Positions 44,323 to 55,752 of a stretch of 64,000 nucleotides of DNA are shown piece after piece. Under the pieces are notes generated by a model that worked only from the letters and a program-made list of their open reading frames with translations, searched no databases and was not told where the DNA came from. The DNA is from Chamaecrista fasciculata (lineage: Eukaryota > Streptophyta > Magnoliopsida > Fabales > Fabaceae). Made by a program: the position numbers and the translations under genes. Location of the stretch: positions 1 to 64,000 of the forward strand of contig QANZ01046459.1 of assembly GCA_003254925.1 (NCBI GenBank). The letters are read 5' to 3'. Numbering within the stretch: the stretch's first letter is position 1; each line of letters starts with the position of its first letter.

Positions 44323-44801
44323 CATGAGACTTCCCTTGAACTAAGACAGCGCAACAGTAGCATCCAAGCTAAGGCTGTAAAAGTCATAATAAAATATTTT
44401 TTTGAGTTGGAAGGAAAGAAAAGCGAGATTGATTGAAAGATTATGATTATGAAGTAGGAAGAAAATAATTCTCATGAATAATACAATTATAATGATTCGG
44501 TTACAAATTTAACAAAACTATTGGGACCGAAGTATTATTTAAACCTTAATTTAAAATAATTCTATATTTTCTTTATTGATCAAAATCATTCATTATTTAC
44601 CCAATCAGTTTGATTTTATATATGAAAGCGACAAAGATTTATGCTAAATTATTAATTCGAAGAATATATATGAATTAGAAATATCATCGGTGGTGAAATG
44701 CGTATACCTTTATTTGGTGCACGATTGTTCTGATTTGCAAAAGTTAGATTCATCTTTTCTCTATTAGTTTCATCTCCATCTTTTTTATCACACCCTTCCA
44801 T
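44323..44801 (-). CDS. Array copy C: first two exons of an unrecognised gene
   Basis: Exon 1 (44708-44801) reads MEGCDKKDGDETNREKMN and LTFANQNNRAPNK, ending G/gtatac. After a 333-bp intron with acceptor ttttacag, exon 2 (44323-44374) continues in frame as ALAWMLLLRCLSSREVS and ends at donor CATG/gtaagt. A TATA box (TATATAAAGC, near 44950) and the conserved leader precede. No stop codon interrupts, so this is the most intact copy of the array. Further exons are not identified and the protein family is unknown; it may be only a gene 5' end. The donor of exon 2 lies in a 46-bp tandem duplication (44264-44355) and therefore occurs twice. Confidence 0.4.
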
Positions 44802-45099
44802 GGCCTATATCTCTAAAACTTGATAAAACAAAGCGAGAAAGAGAAAGGAAAAGAAAATAAAACCCTAAGTGTTGTCTAAGAGGCGACTACTATGTAAGGG
44901 AGTCGCTGCTGTGTAAAGGATAGTTTGTATTCTAATGATTCAGTGCTTTATATAGGCCGAGAAAAAGCTTATATTAGGTTTGTCGTTAAACATTGAATGT
45001 AGACAATTAATAAACTTGTTCCAGAAGCTTCAACTCATTGTTGTTGTTTTTGCTTCTTGAAAGATATTTGTGGGTGAACGCATTTTAGAACCATCTTTT

Positions 45100-45824
45100 T
45101 CTCCTTAAAATAATATATAATTATCATATATTCTTAGGGTTAAAATTGTTAAAAGTTTATCCAATTGGTGTCTTGAGAGTATTAATTAAAAAAAATATTT
45201 AATGACTTTGAAAGTATAAAATGTAGTTTTTTAAAACAAAAATACATTTAGTATGGTAAATTCTAAAATTATCTCTAGGTATTTTTCTCTTACTTCATAA
45301 ACTTGAAATTTAACATTAACAAAAATGAAACTTAATCAAATAGAGAACTATAAAAGTATTTCTTTAACTTGTTCTTGGGACCAATTTTTTAAGCATCAGT
45401 AAGTAATTAATTAAGAAAAGTTTTAGAAATATATTTAACATTTCTAAAGTTCAAAGTTAAACCCATTAATGACTTGAGAAAATGGTTAAACTAATTTTAA
45501 TTACATCTTTTAAGAATTAAAGCTTATAATTTGATATTTCAATACCTAAATTGATGAATTCTTTCTTAATTTACTCTTTAAAAGATATCTAATGATTTTG
45601 AAAGTAAAAACAAGTAATATATTTTTAGTATTTATATATCATATACCTTTTTCTCATTTTTTTATGTACCGTATATATACGGTTGAAAATATTTATCAAA
45701 TTCTTCATAGTTATTTTTCGTTGATTCAAGATAAATTATTTGATCTCTGATTTTGTAAAAATTATTCCATTTTAGTGTCTGAAATTATACTGGATTATGT
45801 TTTATCATTAAATTTGAGAAAATG
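45100..45824. other. Non-coding array spacer
   Basis: 'ataatatataattatcatat' near 45110 matches 34111, 39915 and 48722, the upstream border of each array unit. Otherwise AT-rich with no coding signal. Confidence 0.45.
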
Positions 45825-46920
45825 AACCAATCGTTGATGATTGTGATTTTTTACGAGCTGAGATATATATTTTGGTTATTTAAGGACTAATTCATTGAAT
45901 CGATATAAATTCATAGACTAAATAAATGATTTTATTGAATTTAATTTCCATGTTATGTATATTTTAGTTCTTTCATTTCATCAACATAGAGCTACTCCAA
46001 CCTGACAACCTCCATTACCATTAATGACTTTAGCACAAATTCCAAGACATAACCATTTCCATGAAAATCACAACCAAATACTAAAATTTCATTCCATTAA
46101 TTTCCATTCCATCAATTATCATTTCTATCCCTAAACAATTTTAAAATACTTATACAATTATTTTAATCAACCACAATCATTACATACTCTATTAAATAAT
46201 ATCACATCCCATTATTTCCATTAACAATAAAATACCTAAACATCATTTTATCATTTCATTCCATTATTTTACTTATCTTCATTCATCAACAAAATGATAC
46301 TTGAATGGCAAATGGAATCCCAAATAGGCCATAAATCTTCTTTAATCTTTTGAGATGAAAACTTTCTCTCTCATATGATGTGGCAAAGAGAAGAAAAAAT
46401 ATATATCATTTCAACCCTCTCAGTCTTTCGTTTCTTTCCTCCTCCCTATTAACTATCTGTCTCTCTCCTATCTCACCTTACCCTATTCATTAAGAGTTTT
46501 TCTGTCATCTATTGGTAATGTTAAATCACATGGAAGCTGAGTAATGTGAGCCATTGGTGAAGACACGCGAGCTTGATCCTAGAAACAACACAAAGTGTGG
46601 ATAAATTAAGGGAAAAGAGACATTAGGATTTAGCTTACATATAACTCTACTTCTTAATCATAGAATATGAGTTCACACAAAGAGAATAAAAAAGGAAGAA
46701 ATGGTGTAGGGATAAGAGAGAGATTGAGTTGAAATAATCTTTCTTCTCTCTCTCACACACACATCAACTATCAACTATTTATGATTGTGTATTAACAGAG
46801 TCCGATTTAAAATTAATGGTAGAACAATTGTGAAAGCTTCGTAGTTATAATGAAACAAAAAATATTTTTAGGACCAAAGTAGAACCTGTCCTCTAAGTTC
46901 AAACACCAAAATAAGATTTT
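45825..46920. repeat. Array unit piece (partner 37471-38700)
   Basis: Collinear with 37471-38700 from 'gttgatgattg.gattttt' through the GA/CT-rich block to 'gtgaaag.t...ataatgaaa'. The inverted arms are present (46380-46430 versus 46715-46760). The acidic ORF of the partner is lost. Confidence 0.5.
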
Positions 46921-48345
46921 GTCTAAAAAAAATTAATGTTGTTAACTTGTATACTATAAATACTAAAAAGTGTAAAATTAAAACTGTATCAATATAAGAA
47001 GGAAGGTCATGCCACAAGTCCAGAACATCAATCCACACTATGAACTACATAGTGTATGTCCTGCTGCAGACATACAAGTGTACATACACTAGGAAAAATA
47101 AAAATGAAAAAAGATAATATCCTAATCAAAATATGTTAAAAGAATATTTTCATCACTTGGAAAAATGTGATGAAATTAAAAGTTGTAGCTATGTTGGTTT
47201 TCTGGGTTACATTACTATGGAAACAGAATAACCTATCTGCATTAAATTGAGAGTTATATATATCTTATATTATATGGCTCCACCCCTTTCTGGTCGTCCA
47301 CATTTTAAAACTATAGTACAAAATTAATATTAAGAGGAAAATTATTATTTGATCCCTTCTTTTTTACTGAGTTAACGATTTAGTCCCTTATTTATTTTAC
47401 ATACATATTTACGTGCCCGTTAGGGCACGCAAAGCCTCTAGTATATATATATATTGGGAGATTTTAAGATACAAAGTAGGGTATACATACAATTGTTGAG
47501 AATTCGACGATCATACATATGAACTGACTTATCAGCAGAACTGCAAAAGATATTAGTTAGAAATTATTATCCTAAATTAATCCTATTAATTGAACATAAA
47601 TGATCATTTAAAATCAATTCAAAGGAGTTAGTATATATATACAAACCCAATGAGGATTAGACTGTTGTCATACATGTTCCAACTCACACTCAGTTTATCC
47701 AAATAGTGAGCATCCTGAATTAAAACAAAGGCTCTAAGAATGGCCAGAATTTTTTGGGCTAAGGGGATTGAGGAGGGGACCCACAAACGACAACGTATTG
47801 GTGACTGATGATGTTTGATGAGCGATTCAGCCAGATTTTCATGGCTCACACGGGGCAATTTAGTCATTTGACTTCATAACTCCCCCAAAATACCCAAAAT
47901 TGGGTTATTTCAAAATTATGAAGGAAAGGATTACCGAGGATTAATGTAAATCCTCCACCATCTCCTCCCCTAATCCCAAACAAGGAGGTATTTCTAATTT
48001 CTCTCCCCTCCCCTCCCCTTCTCCCTCAAAATCCCTAATCCAAACAAACCCTAGAGGCAGAAAGGTAGATGTTGATCTCAAATTTATTTTTGACACATAC
48101 ATGTATGTAATAGATCACATATACATTTGATTAACAGAGATTTAACATTATAAATTGTTAAATTTTTTTTACAAATTTTAAAAATATATGGATTGAGTTG
48201 TAAAGATTGAAATTATAATGACTGAATTACAAACTTGGCGAAACTATAAAAAGTATATTATTTTAACCTTCAACAAATTAAGATTTGTGCTCATTTTAGA
48301 AGAACATACAAATGAGAAATATAACCGACAATCAAACATGTTTAC
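46921..48345. other. Non-coding; MITE-like ends near 47740-48050
   Basis: No exon is recognised. 'aatccaaacaaaccc' at 48036 looks like a Tourist-type right end (complement GGGTTTGTTTGG), with a possible left part near 47740. 47270-47450 shares 'ctggtcgtcc' and 'cttttttactgagt' with 63530-63665. Confidence 0.35.
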
Positions 48346-48442
48346 CTTTATTTGGTGTACCATTGATCTGATTTGTAGAAGTTATATTCATGTTTTCTCT
48401 ATTTGCTTCATCGTCATCTTCGTTTTCATGAAATCCTTTCAT
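48346..48442 (-). CDS. Array copy D: first exon
   Basis: The frame reads MKGFHENEDDDEANRENMN, then TSTNQINGTPNK, ending G/gtaaac, with a TATA box (near 48567) and the conserved leader. No stop inside. Downstream exons are not recognised. Its surroundings match copy A most closely and show the empty site of the 33158-34110 element. Confidence 0.4.
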
Positions 48443-48699
48443 TGCTTGCATCTCTAACTTGTTAAAACAAAGCGAGATAGAAAAACAAAAAACAAAAACC
48501 CTAAGTTTTGTCTAACAGGCGTTTACTATGTAAGCGAGCGGCTATTGTGTAAGAGATAGTTCAATGCTTTATATAGTTCGCGACCTAGGGTTAGTTTGAA
48601 AACATTGAATGTAGACAACTAATAAAATTATTCTTGAAGCTTCTACTGATTGTCGTTGTTACGTTTAATTAGCTTCTTGGAAGATATTTGTAAGTGAAC

Positions 48700-50300
48700 A
48701 CATTCTAGCTTTTTCTTTTTGTAATAATGTATGATTATCATATGTTCTTAGGATTAATATTGTTAAAATTTATCTAATCATGTCTTCAGAGGATTAGTTA
48801 AAAAATATTAAATTAATTATTTAGTCCCTAAAAGATTATTGATTTCTCAATTTAGTCCCAACATATAAAATTATAAGATTTAGTCCCAAAAGATGCAATT
48901 ACAATAAGTTTAGTCTCTTACCAAAGATACTAACTAAAATTTAACGATAAATCTAATGTGATTCTAAATTTTTATTGACATTATTATACCAAATAATTAG
49001 TATTAGAAAATTATGTCAATCTTTGAATCTAAACTAATGTATTAACAAAATGGTCAAATTGATATGAGCTGCATCTTTTTGGGACTAAATCTTATAATTT
49101 GATATTTCAAGGAGTAAATTGTAAAAAAATATCATCTTTTAGAAACCAAATCATTAATTTACTCTTAAAAAATATTTAATTATTTTAAAAGTATAAAAAG
49201 TAATTTTTTTTTAAAAAAATATATTTAGTTTGGTAAATACTAAAATTATCTCTTTCTATTTCTCTCTTACTTGATGAAGATCCATTTGATTGAATAATAG
49301 CTGCAAGCTTGTCATAAACTTGACCAATAATGAATTTAATTTCGTTGTCTCATGGTAAAAATTTCTCAAATTTAGGTTATAATTAGGAGCAAGGGAAAGC
49401 ATAACACATCGATTTGTGTCTAAATGTGGATAATATAGGAGCAATAAATGATTTTGTCATTAAAAGATTATTAATTTCTTAATTTAGTCACTAAAAGATA
49501 AAATTATATAATTAATCCCAGAAAGATATAATTAAAGTTGATTTGGCCTTCATATTTAGATTTATTCAATATTTAACAATTAATAATATAATCTAACATG
49601 ACTTGTTAAGTGTAATGGCAACACAATTTAAAATCACATGCACTAGATTTCTCATTGGATTTTAGTTAATATATTTGACAAAATGATCAAAATAATTATA
49701 ATGGAATCTTTTAAGGATTAAATCTTACAATTTTGTTTTTTAATACAGACTCTCAAGTCTCAACTGAACTCTCACCAAACAACCTACTTAACGGCCTCAA
49801 CTGTAAATCATTAATGAGGGTAATAGCAACTTTACAAGAAAGAAATTCACTCTACTTCGAACTTCCTTACTGAATAGAATTGAGACTTTGAGAGAAAGAA
49901 AACTAACACTCACTTTCAACATTTCCAACAAGATGTTTGTTCAAAAAAAAAGAGAAAAAAAACATTTTCAATAAGACTTACTATTTGGTCCCTGAATTTA
50001 CACTAAATCAATTAATCAGTTCTTAACTAAATAAAATATATTACTCAGTCTCTAAATTATTGTAATTGTCAATGATTTGGTCCCTGAGTCCACTTCAAGG
50101 ACCAAAAAATACAAATCCAAAGACTAAATAGTATAAATTTAATAGATTAAATTAACTTTTTAATCCTTGAATTTTATAAGTGCTGACAGTTTGGTCCCTG
50201 GATTTTTACGAGTGTACAACCCGGTCCCAAAATTTTCTTGACTCATTGCAATTTGGTCCTTCCATCCCCTAAGTGTCCCGTTAAGTGCTAACATGAATGT
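48700..50300. other. Non-coding repeats
   Basis: 48720-49160 matches 34111-34480 (array border). 49790-49860 is the third copy of the F-box flank repeat ('ttaacggcctcaactgtaa'). 49975-50280 is half of a 'tttggtccctgaatt' inverted-repeat element, similar to 58576-58905. No gene seen. Confidence 0.45.
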
Positions 50301-50504
50301 TAACTTCCACGTCAACACTGAATTTTTTTTATTTTTTTAAAAGAAATTGTCAATTCAAAAAAATAATACAAATCGGCAAAATAAATAAAAGAGCTCATTG
50401 TTTTGCCTCGCCTCCTTTCCCGACCCTCCCCCACCAAGAAACCCTAAGGACTAATTCCACACACCCATACTTTGTCATTTTCACACACCCAAAGCCACTG
50501 GAAT

Positions 50505-50698
50505 TGGATCCTCTGAATTTAAGATCTCTAAAATTCTCTGCATTTGGCTAATTTTTAATCGTTAGATTTTATGCTCGCCGTTAAAATTATGACACGTGGC
50601 GACCCATTTTAGTGAAACACACGTTTCATCATCTATATTCTTCCTATTGTCCAATTACAAGCAACTATAGAGGGCTTTTAATCTCAGAGGATCCAGGT
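50505..50698. mobile_element. MITE-like inverted-repeat element (GGATCCTCT ends)
   Basis: 'tggatcctctga' at the left faces 'tcagaggatcca' at the right. The interior carries 'gacacgtgg'. No clear target duplication. Confidence 0.45.
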
Positions 50699-50699
50699 C

Positions 50700-51220
50700 C
50701 ACAGCCACTTCGAACCAAACCCTTGGCACCAAATCTTTGCACCACTGAACCTTTTGCACCAAATCCTTTGAAACTATGACTCCACCCTGAACCATAAACT
50801 CCCCCAAAATGAAAAACTCTAACAAATTTTTACACCTTAAACCTTCAATTCTTCATACTCTGACAGTCGGAAATGCAAATAGGAGGGAGAACATTAATTG
50901 GAGACGAAGATGCAAGAGCAAAAATTGACGAAGGGGGAGATTTGAGTTTCGGAAAGTATTTCCCAATATGTGATATATGAAGAAGAAGTGAGAAAGTTGA
51001 GAATGATGAATATGCTTTTAGTTGTTGATGTAATTATTTTGGTAGTGTTTGTTGACTGTTTTGCAGTTGCTATTGTTTGACCGTGATGCTCAAATTGGCT
51101 ATAGTAAAAAAGGAGAATATGAGATGAATGCAGAATGACCTACTTTGCATAATTGTACAAACAAAGTCCTCGAATTATCTAACTACATTTCTCTTTATAT
51201 ATAATTTAGTCCTTGTAAAA
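50700..51220. other. Non-coding
   Basis: Nothing recognised; a few short GA-rich and T-rich stretches. Confidence 0.35.
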
Positions 51221-51222
51221 TA

Positions 51223-52632
51223 TTAGCAGTAAAAAAATAAAAAGAGACTAAAAGTCGAGATCTCACACCCTGACAATCGTCGGCACTGTGAAGACACTAT
51301 CAACTCCTGGCTAAGCTTCTTAAGCTTCTCCACGCCAAAACTATCCATGAGGTACTGATGCACAGACTCACTAGTCTTATCCAAGAAGGGTTTCTGCACC
51401 TCTTCTTTCGGCCTTTGACGACGCCAATCGACCACAGGACGTGCATTTCGCATAACATCACTCCTATCAACGCCGCAAGGCCGAAGTTCCTCCTTAGTCC
51501 AAGGGACATTTGCTAACTTATGCCCACCGCACAAAAACCACGCAGGATGGAGGATGAAGTCCACCTCCCCTTCGTAGATCGTCTAGTTTGGCTTACCATC
51601 ACCAATGGACGCCCAAATAGGGACCTCGGCACCATCAGCCTCTTCAGGAATTGTGGACGCCTCGTCCGCGGACACCAACTCGACGGTGTGAGATAACATC
51701 TCGCGGAACTCTGAGGATGTAGACGTCGAGAGGTCAACAGGAACTCGGGCAGAGTCCATTGGCATCTGAGACGAGGATGCCCCCACATCACCTCCCTTTT
51801 GTCCATTGGAGAGGGAGAAGGAGACCTAGCAGGCGCTGCTGTGCTGGGCGCTGACGAACCAGGAACTCCCATACCGCCTCCAGAAGCTAAAGAAACACGA
51901 TAATTATAACCCATGGCTCGGAGTACCTTCCTCCACTCACCAGCAAAAATGGGGGAAACACCCTCAGGGAAAAAGGGATCATTTGGAAAAATAATTCGCA
52001 GCGGTTGTCGTTGATCACCAAACCTAGACCCAAACTCAGAAGAAGAGAAAGAAGAAGAAGGAGAAGGGTCAGTATACTTACGTGGATCAAAGTCCATAAT
52101 GCTGTCAGATGAGAGTAAGGTCCTACGAGGAAAAATCTGGAGTTCTGCGAAGAACACTACGAACAACTACGAAGAACGCGAAGAACACAATGAGTGAAAC
52201 TCAAAACGAAAATGCAGAAATCAACAAGTCAAGGACAAGAACAGTGTTAGAACACTTACTGGAAGCTGGCAGCGGTAAATGCCAGAGCGACGAGACCGGT
52301 GGCGACGGGCAGATCGAACAACCAAGAGGCGGCTCCGACGAGAAATCAGAGAAAATGGAGAAGAGAGAGAACAGTGGAAAGACGCATCAAATCGAAAATG
52401 AGAAGGAGAGAGGGAAATTGGCGGTTTTGAAAAAAGAGATTTCAAAAATCGAAAAACGTGCATTAAATGCGCCTCCCTCGATACCTGTATTGTCATCATT
52501 GTAGTAGTAAGGAACAACCACGGAGTGACACGTGGCCACGGTGCGCAGACGTTCAAAGCACGAGGTGACACAAAATGTCAGCAAGAAAACTGAAAAGACA
52601 AGGGTTGGTAGCATCAAATCCGTGAACGCCAT
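51223..52632 (-). pseudogene. Degenerate antisense ORFs beside a retroelement LTR
   Basis: From an ATG at 52097 the minus-strand frame reads MDFDPRKYTDPSPSSSFSSS, then PLRIIFPNDPFFPEGVSPIF, EWRKVLRAMGYNYR; a frameshift near 51795 leads to PMDSARVPVDLSTST and EVPIWASIG, then a stop, and the frame resumes as DFILHPAWFLCGGHKLANV, VDWRRQRPKEEVQKPFL, ESVHQYLMDSFGVEKL. It is more G+C-rich and codon-like than its flanks. A separate ORF starts at 52632 (MAFTDLMLPTLVFSVFLLTF, hydrophobic). I recognise no family. It lies next to the LTR at 52789 and points away from it, as antisense extra ORFs do in some Tat-lineage gypsy elements; that is inference. Confidence 0.4.
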
Positions 52633-52788
52633 ACCAAGCTAAGTTACGATCGTCCTGAATTTTTTAAGTGAAACCAAGAACACCAACAGCACGGCGTCCA
52701 TGAGACTGTGTCAAACATCGAGATCGCCCTCGAAGGGGACTCCACTAGTAGGGACAAAGCTTCACTTCTTTCGTTGGGACTAGTGATA

Positions 52789-53400
52789 ATAGGCCCAATA
52801 ATTAGGAGGCCCAAATGGCAGATGATGCCCTAGGCCCAGTATGGCACTAGCCCACAAGATGAGTCGTAAGGGCGAGAACGCCCTACATCTCGCTAGGACA
52901 AGAACACCCCGCACAATAAAGGGCGTGGACGCCCACAGGGCGAAGGATTGCAAGGAATAAGGAAACATTCCCCGAATCAATCAGGAACCAATCAAGGATC
53001 GACCAAGATCCGCAGTCAATCAAGACAATCAGTCAGAAAGATCCTCCCCATGGATTCTGCCTTGACCATCAAGGCGCCTTGCACAAGAAGGGAAGTTACG
53101 TGGAAGCCAAGGATCACGATCAGATCAGCAAAGATCATAATCAAATATCCAAGCATTAATGGCAATATCACACCAGATTGCCCTCAGCCAGTATAAAAAG
53201 GTCAGACCTCCACACTGGCAAAGGTATGCTCTATTCTCAGTCAATTGACATTATTGAGCAATACACATTACTGACTTAAGCATCGAAGGTGAATCGCGGG
53301 GCCACCCTATGTATTCATTAACTTGCAGGTAACCTTCAACCCAGAGTTGCCTCATCTGAACCAGGTAATGACCCCTGGCCAGAGCCTAGTTCATCAGTGA
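52789..53400 (+). mobile_element. Probable gypsy (Tat-like) LTR
   Basis: Starts TGATAATAGG and is G+C-richer than its flanks. It contains a TATA box (ccagtataaaaaggtc near 53190) followed by 'ttactgacttaagcatcg' and 'cggggccaccc', wording typical of Tat-type gypsy LTRs just past the transcription start. The right boundary is not certain; no second LTR, primer-binding site or polypurine tract was found in the window. Confidence 0.5.
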
Positions 53401-54340
53401 TGAATGGTTCCTAAACAGAAATTGAAAAAACCTAGCTCTTCCCTCTTCCTTATAAAGTCAAAGTCCTCGTTCATTATCTATCATTTGACGTTGTCGTTGT
53501 TTTGTAGCGGTAGCCCTCCACGCCTTCTATTCTATTTTCAGTTGTAGATTTGAAGTTTATTTTCAGTATACCTTTTTTGTTTTCTGATCTTTTTATCTCC
53601 CATCCTTATATAATTTCAAATCTAGGTTTAGTCCTCCTGGTGGTTGCATTTTAGATTTAGTCTATCCGTCTTGATTATATTGTTGGTGTTTCTTCATTTT
53701 TCCTTTTGTTGTGTTTAGTTTTCAGCTTTTAGCTTCTCGTAATGATCTTCAGATCTCGCTCTCAACATTTATATCTTTTTTATGAAGTCAGTGGTTTCTT
53801 TTATTGTGAAGTTAATTTTCTTGCTGATAAAGAGTATGTATAATAATAAACTTCTTGTTGACCACACTTTTGATGATATTTTTCATCCTCAGGATATCAT
53901 CCTTTATAGGATCAGTGTTGCTTATAGGAGATTATTTATGAGTCTGATTCAACCTCTAATTCAACAATATTTATGATGTATTCTTCTCATTTATCAGTTT
54001 TGAAATCTTTGATCATTTGTAAGTGTTGTTGAACTTTTATTTAATATATTTTATCTTAGTACAAAAAAATATAATAAAAGCATTCAACAAAAAAAAGGTT
54101 GTATTTCAATATTTCATCAAACAAATGGGCAGTATACATAATAAACCTTCTATTGAAAAAGTAAAGTGTATAGGCACTTAGGCAGTATATAGCAGATATA
54201 TACCCAGAATAAACTGCATAGAGTAGATTGAAGGATGAAGATAGCAGATGTTATATTCCAATGGGGATACATATGTAATGATTCCCAAAATGCACCTTTC
54301 CATTAAACTTAAAAACAATGCGTTTTAGCCTAAGGACGAT
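53401..54340 (+). other. Non-coding; possible retroelement 3' remnant
   Basis: T-rich sequence ending in 'ttatcttagtacaaaaaaa' near 54055 looks like a LINE 3' end with a short A tail, but no LINE coding is visible. Confidence 0.25.
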
Positions 54341-54460
54341 TTGACCATCAACGTTCCGTTAGATTTAGAGGAGGACGGTCCAGATTTGGGGAATTGTGTG
54401 TATGTTAAGACTGTAATGGATCCAAATGTTGGGTGGAATAAAGAAAAAAGAAAAAGGCAA

Positions 54461-55276
54461 AGTCTCAAATTAGTCCTTTTATGTATAGGGTACATTTCAA
54501 ATTGGTCCCTTATCTTTAATTTGTTTTAAATTAGTCCTACGTGCTTTCATGATGTTTCAAATTAATCTCAAAAATATACTTTGAAGACTTGATTTGATCT
54601 CATTCTTCAAGAGTTGACACATAATTTCAAACTCGTCGCATTCGGACTTGAAGCGAAAGAAATATGGCTAACTTCACTTATTTCACTGTAAAACGAGTTA
54701 CCTAAGAAGCATAGACACTAACACGGACACGCCGACACGTTAAATTTTTAAAGTTACATGACACGACACGGCATATATTTATAATTTTATATATATAAAT
54801 AATTAAGAATTCATAAATTTTGATGAAAACTTTTAAAATTATAATATTTATTCATAATACATGTCATATGTGTCATTATTTTATATTGTTTGTCATTTTA
54901 AAGTCACAAAAAATTAATTTTATATTCTGAAACTTATGAATATGTGTCGTATGGATGTCCAGGACACGAACATGTGCCTGGCACAGCGATACACCCTCAA
55001 AATGAAGTGTCCATGCTTCATAGCGAGTTACTCGCTTTTAAGACTTGATTTGACCTCATTTATTAGTAGTCCAAAAGTACTCATAAAAAAAATTAATAAC
55101 TCTCGATTCGTCGCATTTAAACTTGAAATGAGAGAAGAGATATGACCACATTCAATATTTTTTGGACCAATAAGTTTAAAACATCATGATAACATAAAGC
55201 ACCAATTTGAAACAAATTAAAAATAGGGACCAGTTTGAAATCTACCCCATATATAAAGGACCAATTTGAGACCTTG
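54461..55276. mobile_element. MULE-like inverted-repeat element hosting a MITE
   Basis: Left end 'ggcaaagtctcaaattagtc' and right end 'ggaccaatttgagaccttgg' are inverted. The hAT-like MITE at 54702-55023 is inserted inside; without it the element would be about 490 bp. The flanks do not show a clear target duplication. Confidence 0.6.
54702..55023. mobile_element. hAT-like MITE, 322 bp (copy 2)
   Basis: Ends CTAAGAAGCATAGACAC / GTGTCCATGCTTCATAG with the exact 8-bp target duplication CGAGTTAC (54694-54701, 55024-55031). The interior matches 23959-24287 along its length. Confidence 0.85.
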
Positions 55277-55752
55277 GCCAAATTCATATCATCATATGTA
55301 TTCACTTAACGTACGTGTCATATGAGAGGCGATCCACAAGAGTTAACAAAGACATGCAAGTGACACAAAATATTAATGTGGATTGAGAAATAGATATAAT
55401 TGAGATGAATGGACATTAGTGAGTGTGTTATATTACCAATATGGTTAATTTGTTATAACTTACAAAAATTAAGTTCCCAAAATTAACTTCAATCGGTGCC
55501 TTGCAATCCATACACACTCACACTCTTCCACTCTTCACCGAGTTTCCTCACGTGCCCACCGCTTCTGCGGTTCTTCTTGTCATCTTCCTTCAATTCCCTT
55601 CGATTAATATATCTATCTATATATATGTAATTATATATATATATATATATGTATATGTATATATAATATGTACGTATATATACAACGGAGGCTTGGTGGC
55701 CTAAAATCGTAGAGATGGTACATTGGTGCCTATGGCGATTTCGTAAGTTCGC
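55277..55752 (+). promoter_or_regulatory. Presumed promoter and 5' leader of the CorA-like gene
   Basis: About 480 bp between the last MITE and the first possible start codon. 55480-55610 is CT-rich like a plant 5' leader; a TA/TATG-rich run follows (55605-55685). A short upstream ORF could start at 55715 (MVHWCLWRFRKF) and overlap the start at 55753 in another frame. No single TATA box can be chosen in so AT-rich a stretch. Confidence 0.35.
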
